A stretch of 8,386 bases of DNA from an uncultured Armatimonadota bacterium (GTDB lineage Bacteria > Armatimonadota > Armatimonadia > Armatimonadales > Armatimonadaceae): positions 1 to 8,386 of the forward strand of contig CAIYBQ010000205.1 in assembly GCA_903924445.1 (NCBI GenBank), in the 5' to 3' direction. The notes under the pieces are model-generated. The model was given only the letters and a program-made list of their open reading frames with translations. It searched no databases and had not been told where the DNA came from. Each line of letters begins with the position of its first letter. The stretch's first letter is position 1. Positions 1 through 7,000 of this stretch are shown here, piece after piece. The position numbers and the translations under genes were made by a program.

Positions 1-20
1 CCTACCGCTGTCGTGCTCAT
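1..20 (-). CDS. Possible start of the cistron downstream of galK (cut by window edge)
   Basis: Reading the minus strand, the galK stop codon TGA (19-17) overlaps an ATG (20-18) in an ATGA arrangement. From that ATG the frame stays open to the window edge and reads Met-Ser-Thr-Thr-Ala-Val. Four-base ATGA overlaps are common between translationally coupled bacterial genes, and the same arrangement joins two genes elsewhere in this window. Only six codons are visible, so no product can be named. A galactose-pathway gene would be a natural neighbour of galK, but nothing visible shows that. The open frame could also be chance. Confidence 0.35.
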
Positions 21-1174
21 ACCTTGACACCTTGTGCACCACTTGCTGCATACGTTGACAGAATTGTTAGGCCATCACCGTATTCGCCTACGACATTTGC
101 GATGATCGCATCTAGCATTGCGGGGTCAACCAGAGCGACAACACTCCCACCCCAGCCTCCACCGGACAGCTTAGCCCCGAAAACACCACTTGTTCTCTCG
201 AGAATCTGCTGAACTTTGTCAATCTCAGGGCATGTGTTTTCAAACAATCCACGACAGCTAGCATGACTTGCGTTCAACATCGCTCCAAAACCAAGCACAT
301 CAGCGTTTATCAGGCATTCGGTTCCAACAAGCACACGGTTGTTTTCGTTCCAGACATGACGAGCGCGATTTTGAGATGGTTGTTCAACATCAGAAATGCC
401 ATCATTGAACTCAGCTTCAGTCACCCCACGAAGCAACGCTGTCCTGCCATCCGAAAGCTTGAGCGCCGCCGCTTCACACTCTTTTCGGCGGGTCGTGTAA
501 CCACCACCATCAGCGAGAGCGTGTTTCACATTTGTGTTCACGATGAGAATGCCCAAACGCTCTGCACTGAGGGGCACGCGCTTCCACTCAAAAGTATTGC
601 AATCAAGAAACAATGCCATCCCATGCTCACCGCAGGCACTCGAAAATTGATCCAAAAGCCCAACGGGTGCTCCCACCCACCGCCCGTTCTCGACCGCCCG
701 GCAAGCAACGGCGATTTCCATCGTGGTCAACGATAAGTCTAACGCCGTCAAAACAGCACTTGCGGTTGCGACAAGAACGGCTGCAGATGAGCTGATACCA
801 CTGCCATCGGGCACATCGCTTGCGACGGCAACATCCCACGTTGACCCTGGCGGTGAAAAGTGATCGAGGACACCCGCGATGTAACCACACCAGCGATTCG
901 AATCGGTCAGATGTGCGGGTCCCATCGCGAGATCAATGTTCGCTGCTTGATGACCGGGCAATTCAGTCACGATTCGCGTCATGCCACCTGCGGTTTTACG
1001 AACAACGACGGCAGTCCTAATGTCTACCGCCGCCGTCAGAACATATCCGCCATTGTAATCTGTATGATTTCCAAGGAGTTCGACACGCCCAGGGGCCGAA
1101 CCCATAACCTCTGCGGCCTCATCGAATGCGTCTAAAAACAACTGCTTCGCACGCTCAGTAACTGCAATTCCCAT
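17..1174 (-). CDS. galK: Galactokinase (GHMP kinase family)
   Basis: Cytoplasmic kinase that phosphorylates alpha-D-galactose with ATP to galactose 1-phosphate, the entry step of the Leloir pathway. With the start chosen here the protein has 385 residues, the usual length for GalK. All family blocks are visible: the galactokinase signature at 28-48 (PGRVELLGNHTDYNGGYVL), the GHMP ATP-binding loop at 122-132 (PDGSGISSSAA), the catalytic Asp in GLLDQF (D175), and the C-terminal glycine-rich motif near 333-344 (GAKLSGGGWGGS). The frame is open to an ATG at 1270, but that start would overlap trmFO. The ATG at 1174 fits better because a TATGAT -10 box ends six bases before it, as expected for a leaderless message. 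An ATG at 1219 is the other alternative. The signature has Asn (N36) where GalK usually has Glu in GEHTDY. Galactokinase is the best call; a GHMP sugar kinase with shifted specificity cannot be excluded. Confidence 0.93.
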   Translation of the reverse strand: MGIAVTERAKQLFLDAFDEAAEVMGSAPGRVELLGNHTDYNGGYVLTAAVDIRTAVVVRKTAGGMTRIVTELPGHQAANIDLAMGPAHLTDSNRWCGYIAGVLDHFSPPGSTWDVAVASDVPDGSGISSSAAVLVATASAVLTALDLSLTTMEIAVACRAVENGRWVGAPVGLLDQFSSACGEHGMALFLDCNTFEWKRVPLSAERLGILIVNTNVKHALADGGGYTTRRKECEAAALKLSDGRTALLRGVTEAEFNDGISDVEQPSQNRARHVWNENNRVLVGTECLINADVLGFGAMLNASHASCRGLFENTCPEIDKVQQILERTSGVFGAKLSGGGWGGSVVALVDPAMLDAIIANVVGEYGDGLTILSTYAASGAQGVKV

Positions 1175-1180
1175 GTGAAT

Positions 1181-1186
1181 ATCATA
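1181..1186 (-). promoter_or_regulatory. -10 box of a probable leaderless galK promoter
   Basis: On the minus strand this reads TATGAT, one mismatch from TATAAT, followed by six bases (ATTCAC) and then the galK ATG at 1174. Transcription would start at or next to the A of ATG. No purine-rich Shine-Dalgarno sequence precedes the ATG, which supports leaderless initiation. No convincing -35 hexamer is seen at the 16-18 base spacing. Confidence 0.6.
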
Positions 1187-1221
1187 GCCCAATGCTCTGG
1201 ATGGCGTTCGCAAATGCATCG

Positions 1222-1229
1222 GCGTACGC
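1222..1229. promoter_or_regulatory. 8-bp perfect palindrome in the divergent promoter region (possible operator)
   Basis: GCGTACGC is a perfect inverted repeat. It lies about 12 bases upstream of the trmFO -10 box and 36 bases upstream of the galK -10 box, inside the 78-base divergent region, so a protein bound there could affect both promoters. It is short and has no second copy nearby, so it may be chance. Confidence 0.2.
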
Positions 1230-1240
1230 AGGTTGCCGTG

Positions 1241-1246
1241 TAGAAT
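1241..1246 (+). promoter_or_regulatory. -10 box of a probable leaderless trmFO promoter
   Basis: TAGAAT, one mismatch from TATAAT, ends six bases (TGGAGC) before the trmFO ATG at 1253. This is the same geometry as the galK promoter on the other strand. The GGAG at 1248-1251 is only one base from the ATG, too close to act as a normal Shine-Dalgarno site. A -35 element is not evident at 16-18 bases upstream. Confidence 0.6.
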
Positions 1247-1252
1247 TGGAGC

Positions 1253-2593
1253 ATGTCTAATTCTGTGCATGTCATCGGTGCGGGTCTTGCGGGTTCAGAG
1301 GCTGCGTGGCAGTTGGCTCAATGTGGACGAAAGGTCATCCTCCACGAAATGCGCCCGGTCCGAAACACACCTGTACACCGCTCGAATTTCGCAGCCGAAA
1401 TCGTGTGTTCGAACTCCTTCAAAAGCAACCACGTGTCAAATGCAAGCGGCGTCCTCAAGGAAGAGATGCGCCGGCTAGACTCACTCATTGTCCGATGTGC
1501 AGATGCGACATCTGTGCCAGCTGGTGAAGCACTCGCCGTTGACCGTGACCTCTTCAGCGCGATGGTCACGAGTGAACTTGAGCAGCATCCAAATATTGAC
1601 TTTCGTCGGGGTGAAGTTACCGAGCTGCCTGACGGTGATGTAATCATTGCATCTGGTCCGCTGACATCCGATAGCCTCGCGGAAACCATTGGAAAGCTGA
1701 CTGGACGGTACGATTTATACTTCTACGATGCCGTTGCGCCGGTCATTGAATCATCCAGTATTGATATGTCGAAAGTGTTCCGCGCAAGTCGCCGCGGTAA
1801 AGGCCTTGAGCCAGACATGTCGGATGATGCTGCCTACCTGAACTGTCCGCTGGAAAAGGATGAGTATCTGGCACTCGTAGATGCCATTAATGCGGCAGAA
1901 CTCGCTCCAATCCACGATTTTGAGGACATCAAGTTCTTCGAAGCATGTCTGCCAGTGGAAGAGCTGGCTCGCCGCGGGCCTAAGACACTCGCATTCGGTC
2001 CACTCAAACCGATTGGCCTGACCGATCCCCATACAGGCCGCCGACCCTATGCCGTCATCCAGCTCCGCCAGGAAAACAAGTCAGGGTCACTCTTCAACAT
2101 GGTCGGTTTTCAAACCCGAATGAAGTGGGGCGAGCAGTCACGTATTTTCAGGATGATTCCCGGTTTGGAAAAGGCGGAGTTTGTCCGCTTTGGAGTGATG
2201 CATAGAAATACCTACATCCATTCACCAACACTTTTGACGCGTAACCTTGCACTGAGGACAGACCCGCGCATCCGCTTTGCCGGGCAGATCACTGGAGTGG
2301 AAGGGTATTTGGAGAGCGCCGCAACGGGATTGATGGCAGGTCTTTCAGCCGCAATCCCAACACTCGAATTCCACCGTCATTCTGTTCTGGGCTCTCTAGC
2401 AAGCTACGTGAGTGAATATGATGGACCATCTTATGCACCGATGAACGCCAGCTGGGGAATTGTTGACCCACTCGATGGTGAGCGTATTCGTGACAAGAAG
2501 GAACGCGGTCGTGCGCTTGGCCAACGGGCCCTCGATGCACACGCAGTTCTCGTAGACGAGGTCACAAACTATCGTCAGGAGCATTCGGTCTGA
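1253..2593 (+). CDS. trmFO: tRNA (uracil-54-C5)-methyltransferase, folate/FAD-dependent, TrmFO
   Basis: Cytoplasmic flavoenzyme that makes 5-methyluridine at position 54 of the tRNA T-loop, using 5,10-methylene-tetrahydrofolate as carbon donor and reduced FAD. The 446 residues match the usual family length of about 435-460. The N-terminal Rossmann motif GAGLAGSEAA (9-18) binds FAD. The conserved EIVCSNSF block holds Cys52, and EACLPVEELARRG holds Cys232; these correspond to the two cysteines implicated in catalysis in characterised TrmFO. Further family blocks are the FAD-contacting GVEGYLESAATGLMAG stretch and the C-terminal YAPMNASWGI and RIRDKKERGRALGQRAL segments. It heads an operon: its TGA overlaps the ATG of the next gene by one base. 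The start is supported by the -10 box six bases upstream. It differs from the related MnmG in lacking that family's long C-terminal domain. Confidence 0.96.
   Translation: MSNSVHVIGAGLAGSEAAWQLAQCGRKVILHEMRPVRNTPVHRSNFAAEIVCSNSFKSNHVSNASGVLKEEMRRLDSLIVRCADATSVPAGEALAVDRDLFSAMVTSELEQHPNIDFRRGEVTELPDGDVIIASGPLTSDSLAETIGKLTGRYDLYFYDAVAPVIESSSIDMSKVFRASRRGKGLEPDMSDDAAYLNCPLEKDEYLALVDAINAAELAPIHDFEDIKFFEACLPVEELARRGPKTLAFGPLKPIGLTDPHTGRRPYAVIQLRQENKSGSLFNMVGFQTRMKWGEQSRIFRMIPGLEKAEFVRFGVMHRNTYIHSPTLLTRNLALRTDPRIRFAGQITGVEGYLESAATGLMAGLSAAIPTLEFHRHSVLGSLASYVSEYDGPSYAPMNASWGIVDPLDGERIRDKKERGRALGQRALDAHAVLVDEVTNYRQEHSV
2577..2581 (+). promoter_or_regulatory. Ribosome binding site for the small membrane protein
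   Basis: AGGAG inside the end of trmFO, 11 bases before the ATG at 2593. The spacing is slightly long. Together with the TGATG stop-start overlap it supports translation of the small gene by reinitiation from trmFO. Confidence 0.45.
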
Positions 2594-2811
2594 TGCGGTT
2601 TGAAGCACGGAACCGGCAAGCGCCTAAGCAAAGGACATCGATTTCTCTTGCCGTTTTTCTGCTGCTTTTAGGGATGATTTCTCTTGCCGGTTACAAGGGA
2701 TTTGCACTTATCACAACCTTTTTACAGATAGCGCCGCGACACATTAAGTCGAGTCCGTCCCGTGATGTCGTCCCGGTGACCATCGAACCTGAGGCAGTTA
2801 AAAAACCATGA
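2593..2811 (+). CDS. Small single-pass membrane protein of unknown function
   Basis: I do not recognise this 72-residue protein. It has a basic N-terminus (Arg2, Arg6, Arg8, Lys12, Arg14), then a strongly hydrophobic helix at about residues 17-34, a milder hydrophobic stretch at 36-47, and a polar tail of about 25 residues ending in two lysines and a proline. The charge pattern suggests an N-in membrane anchor; I see no signal-peptidase or lipobox site, no coiled coil and no metal-binding motif. That it is a real gene is inferred from its exact fit: a one-base TGATG overlap with trmFO, a four-base ATGA overlap with folC, and an AGGAG upstream. It is shaped like short bitopic cell-division or secretion accessory proteins, but nothing shows a relationship. 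The context gives no clear role beyond co-expression with two folate-linked enzymes. Confidence 0.72.
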   Translation: MRFEARNRQAPKQRTSISLAVFLLLLGMISLAGYKGFALITTFLQIAPRHIKSSPSRDVVPVTIEPEAVKKP

Positions 2812-4025
2812 TGACCTTGGCGGCTGCCATTACATTTGTTGAGCGGATAAGCGGAGGAGCTGTAGACAAAGCAAGCCGAGAGCTCTTTCGTCATGCATTG
2901 GAATGCCTTGGCAATCCTCAGGCAAAGATCCCAACGTTTCACGTCGCAGGGACAAATGGTAAAGGTGCCGTATCTATGATGCTGACAAATGGCATCCTGG
3001 CTACTGGGCACACTGTCGGTACGTATATGTCTCCGTTTGTCTACGATGTACGTGAGCGGTGGCTCATCAATGGCAAACCCGTTTCCGCTAGCGACTTTGT
3101 CCTAGCGACAGACAAAGTGATGCGTGTCGTTTTAGACATTGAGCAAGGGAAACCAAGCGTTTCAACGTTTGAGATAAAGACATTGGATGCATTCGTTTTA
3201 TTTGACATGCTCGATGTTGATTACGTTGTGCTTGAAGTTGGAATCGGTGGCCTCCTCGATGCCACAAATGTGATTCCAGCGCCGGTCGCCGCCATCATCA
3301 CCAGTATCAGCTTCGACCATGTTGACCTCCTAGGGCCGACGATTGAAGACATCGCCTTTCAAAAGGCAGGAATCATAAAGCCGGAAACTGGGCTTGTTGT
3401 CTGTGGCGATGGAAATCCTAGCGTACAAACTGTTGTACAGACGTGTGCCACTGATTCCATAGTGCCAGTCGTGTTTCCGAGTCCTGTGACTGGAAAGTCA
3501 TTGGCACTCCCAGGTGATCATCAACGGATGAACGCAGCGGTTGCGCTAGCGGCACTTGAGCACCAATTTAGTTCACTCACGGATAGCATCACGGATGCCG
3601 TGGTTGCCACTACGCTCCCCGGCCGCTTCGAGATTAAGCTCGTCCATGGACGCACGGTCATCTTTGATGGAGCGCACAATCAAGCTGCTGCAAAAGGATT
3701 AGCATCGGCAATCAGTGAGAGATGCGGTCCTGAGAAAGTCGTGTTGATCGTTGCCCATTCGGGAAATCACGACTCTTCGGGTTTTGGCAAAGAACTCCTT
3801 GCTGTCACTCAACACGTGATCGTTACGTGCACTCCGTTTCGGCCGCAGGAACCCGCTGCCGCAGCGGCATTTTATGAATCGATGAACAAGTCTGTAGTGA
3901 TTGTTCCAGATCCAGATGCCGCGATTCGTCAGGCCCTTGAACTCTATGACAAAGACACCGCAATCGTGATTTGTGGCTCCTTTTACCTTGCGAGTAGTTT
4001 TAAAAAGCTGGAACAAGACAACTAA
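2808..4025 (+). CDS. folC: Folylpolyglutamate synthase / dihydrofolate synthase (Mur ligase family)
   Basis: Cytoplasmic ATP-dependent ligase that adds glutamate to tetrahydrofolates; many bacterial members also join glutamate to dihydropteroate. It has 405 residues, slightly short of the usual 420-430. The P-loop GTNGKGAVS is at 48-56, followed by the substrate block around YMSPFVYDVRERWLINGK. The LEVGIGGLLDATN motif is at 142-154, the FDHVDLLG block follows, and Lys186 in QKAGIIKP matches the lysine that is carbamylated in characterised FolC. LPGDHQRMNAA and the interdomain LPGRFE precede FDGAHNQ (287-292 for DGAHNQ) in the C-terminal domain. Two positions differ from the common motifs: Leu149 where GGRLDATN has Arg, and Gln292 where GAHNP has Pro. 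The start at 2808 forms an ATGA overlap with the membrane-protein gene; an adjacent ATG at 2811 is an equal alternative. Whether it is bifunctional cannot be read from the sequence. Confidence 0.93.
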   Translation: MMTLAAAITFVERISGGAVDKASRELFRHALECLGNPQAKIPTFHVAGTNGKGAVSMMLTNGILATGHTVGTYMSPFVYDVRERWLINGKPVSASDFVLATDKVMRVVLDIEQGKPSVSTFEIKTLDAFVLFDMLDVDYVVLEVGIGGLLDATNVIPAPVAAIITSISFDHVDLLGPTIEDIAFQKAGIIKPETGLVVCGDGNPSVQTVVQTCATDSIVPVVFPSPVTGKSLALPGDHQRMNAAVALAALEHQFSSLTDSITDAVVATTLPGRFEIKLVHGRTVIFDGAHNQAAAKGLASAISERCGPEKVVLIVAHSGNHDSSGFGKELLAVTQHVIVTCTPFRPQEPAAAAAFYESMNKSVVIVPDPDAAIRQALELYDKDTAIVICGSFYLASSFKKLEQDN

Positions 4026-4097
4026 TGTGGGTTTCGCCATCTAATCGTCAAGTTTGATTGCAAACCATCATCCAAACGGGTATACGTTTTTGTTCAC
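4026..4097. other. Intergenic gap between folC and mfd
   Basis: These 72 bases hold a promoter candidate for mfd in their right half. I see no GC-rich hairpin followed by a T-run that would end the folC transcript, so some read-through from the trmFO operon into mfd is likely. No tRNA or small-protein gene is evident. Confidence 0.6.
4058..4086 (+). promoter_or_regulatory. Promoter candidate for mfd
   Basis: TTGCAA at 4058-4063 (four of six matches to TTGACA) is separated by 17 bases from TATACG at 4081-4086 (four of six matches to TATAAT). Transcription would begin around 4092-4098, on or a few bases before the mfd ATG at 4098. No Shine-Dalgarno sequence precedes that ATG, which agrees with a leaderless or nearly leaderless message. 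Confidence 0.4.
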
Positions 4098-7000
4098 ATG
4101 ACAATTTCCCGGTTACTTCCCTCTACATCCACCTGGTGCAAACCCGATCTCGCTTCTCTACCATCCACCATCGATGGGCTGACTCCGATGGCCCGTTCGT
4201 TTGTCATCGCCAGGTTAATTTCAGAGCAACCGGACCGCATGATCTTTGTCGTCTCGCCGACAAGACAATCCGCTACCGAACTTATGGAGCGCCTTCAAGG
4301 CTGGCTTGGCTCCGAAGTGCCGGCTCTTCTCCTGCCATCCGATGTCCACCTCCTGCAGGATGACCAGGAGGCGGCACGCGCGATTGGACCCGTTGGCGCG
4401 AGAGTCCTCGCACTCCAGCAGCTCGTAAGCAACAATCCCCCACGCCTCGTTGTCACCTATGGGCAGGCGCTGCAAACGCGACTTCCGGCTCTTAATGTCC
4501 TGACCGCACGCGTACTTGTCATTCGCGTCGGTCAAACGATGGCTCCGGACACAATTGCTGCGCGCCTGAATGCCTACGGCTATATCCGCGAGGAACAGGT
4601 TTTGGTACCTGGCACCTACGCCAGACGTGGTGATTTGCTAGATGTGTATCCATCCGATGCCGAAAAACCGTACAGAATCGACTTTTTCGGAGATGACATC
4701 GAAAACATTCGAACCTTTGATATCGAATCACAGCGCTCCGATGGGCGTGCTGAGTTCATCACTCTAGTCCCTGGACGTGTCGTCTCATATTCGAGAGCCG
4801 TGATGGAACCTGCCGCTCAAGCGCTCGAGTCAGCCCTCAAGACAAGACTCGATCAGCTGACTGAGCTTGGTGTTGATGATGAAGTTAAGGATCGATTGCG
4901 CGATGCGGTAGAGACAGAGACCATCAAGATTAGGTCTGCGCAGTACTTTGCCGGGATGGAGCGTCACGTCCAGCTGCTTCATCCAGAATCCGTTACAGTA
5001 GATAGCTATCTCCCGGATGGAACATTGGTTGTCTTTGATGAGCCATCATCGACTTGGAATACAACCAATCGCGAAACGGATGTTCTGGTAACCCACCTTG
5101 GTTTCCGAGCTGACCGGGGTGAAATACTCCCCGTCTCCGATGCACTTTTGGTCTCTCTTGACAACGTTTTTACCAATCTGAGTCGATTTCCGCACCTGAC
5201 CGTTTGCCAGCTGCTCCGTGATGTACCTGGTCTTGAACGTGGGCCTGTTGTCTCCGGCCACTCAGATCCCGTCGAAGCGTTTCGGGGACGTAGCCAGCCA
5301 TTCATCGATGCTGTCGGTACGTGGTGTCGTAATGGCATCACGGTTATTGCCATCAGTGCACAAGCGCCGCGAATACGCGGAATTCTGCAGCACAACAAGC
5401 TCCCAGAGGCGGATGAACCTACACCAGGCAAGATTTGTGTGATCAATGGCGTCATCAATGGCGGCTTCCGGATTCAAGACCCAGCGACGATTGTCCTAAG
5501 TGACCTTGAAGTCTTTCATCCAGCTGATGTCAGGAAAAAGAACAAAATCCGTCCTGAGTTTAAAGATGGGATGCGCCTGACAAGTCTTTTAGACCTTGAG
5601 CCAGGAGATTATGTCGTTCACATCAACCACGGTATTGGACGATACCGTGGGTTAGCCAAGATTCCGGTACAAGGTACAGAACGTGAGTTTTTGCTTGTCC
5701 AATACGATGGCAATGACAAGCTCTATGTACCCACAGATCAGATTGACCGGCTGCAAAAGTACATCGGCAGCGAAGGCAATGCGCCATCGGTGCACAAACT
5801 CGGAGGGACAGAGTGGCTTAAGGCAACCGCTAAAGCGCAGCGTCAGGCGAAGGAAATCGCTGGCGATCTAGTAAAGCTCTATGCGACCCGCCAAGCCAGC
5901 GAACGGCCGACGTATTCCGATGAAAATCCGTGGCTAAGGGAAATGGAAGATGCATTCCCCTACGTCGAAACGGATGATCAGCTACAGGCTGTAGAGGACA
6001 TCATTCAGGATCTACAAGCTCCAAAGCCCATGGATCGTTTGATTTGTGGAGATGTTGGATTTGGTAAGACCGAGGTTGCGATGCGCGCAGCCTTTAAGGT
6101 AGCGACAGAGGGTCGTCAGGTGGCAGTCCTCTGCCCAACAACCATTTTGGCTGCCCAACACTTTCAGACATTCTCGAAACGACTTGGGGCTTTCCCGATT
6201 TGCATCGATATGGTTTCCCGGTTCCGTTCTCCTAAGGAGCAAGCCAAAACCATCGAAGCAGCAAAGCACGGCGTGGCTGATATTGTCATCGGTACGCACA
6301 GGCTTTTGTCGAAAGATGTTTCGTTTAAGAACCTGGGCTTGGTCATTGTCGATGAAGAACAACGCTTTGGTGTGATTCATAAGGAACGCCTAAAGCAGCT
6401 TAAGAATCAGGTTGATGTCATCACACTCTCCGCAACGCCGATTCCAAGAACGCTCCATATGGCGCTGACGGGAATCCGCGACATGAGTGTCATCAATCAG
6501 GCGCCTGAAGGACGCATCCCAGTCAAGACCTACGTAAAGTCTCACGATGATGGACTCATTAAGGAAGCGATTCTCCGCGAGGTTGATCGTGGGGGGCAGG
6601 TCTACTATCTCCACAATCGGGTGAACTCGATTGATCAGATAGCCTTTCATCTCAGCCGAAACGTTGTCCCGGGAATCCGTGTGCGCGTCGCACATGGCCA
6701 GATGACGGAAGATGCTCTCGAAGATGTGATGGTTGACTTCTACAACAAGGCATTTGATGTCCTTGTTTGTACGACAATTGTTGAGAGTGGACTTGATGTC
6801 CCTAACGTCAACACAATTATAATCGACAATGCAGACAGGTTCGGACTGGCACAGCTTTATCAACTAAGAGGTCGTGTTGGCCGTTCTCGCCAGCAGGCGT
6901 ACGCCTACTTGTTGACGCCGCGTTCGAAGTCCGTACGCGATGTTGCAGAACAGCGTTTGGATGCTCTCCGGGAGTTCTCAGACCTGGGTTCTGGTTACAA

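Noticed and set aside
263..736. 157-codon open frame on the plus strand
   Set aside because: It lies antisense inside galK, whose motifs are all intact. The translation has no recognisable motif and no domain-like composition.
1248..1251. GGAG as a Shine-Dalgarno site for trmFO
   Set aside because: Only one base separates it from the ATG, too close for normal pairing with 16S rRNA.
1175..1270. Longer GalK start at 1270 or 1219
   Set aside because: The 1270 start would overlap the trmFO start by 18 bases, and the extra residues do not resemble GalK N-termini. The ATG at 1174 has a well-placed -10 box and gives the standard family length.
5006..5458. 150-codon open frame on the minus strand
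   Set aside because: Antisense shadow within mfd; its arginine- and serine-rich translation is typical of reading a coding gene backwards.
6390..6863. 157-codon open frame on the minus strand
   Set aside because: It is antisense to the Mfd motor domain, which is clearly coding on the other strand. It has no recognisable motif or supporting start signal.
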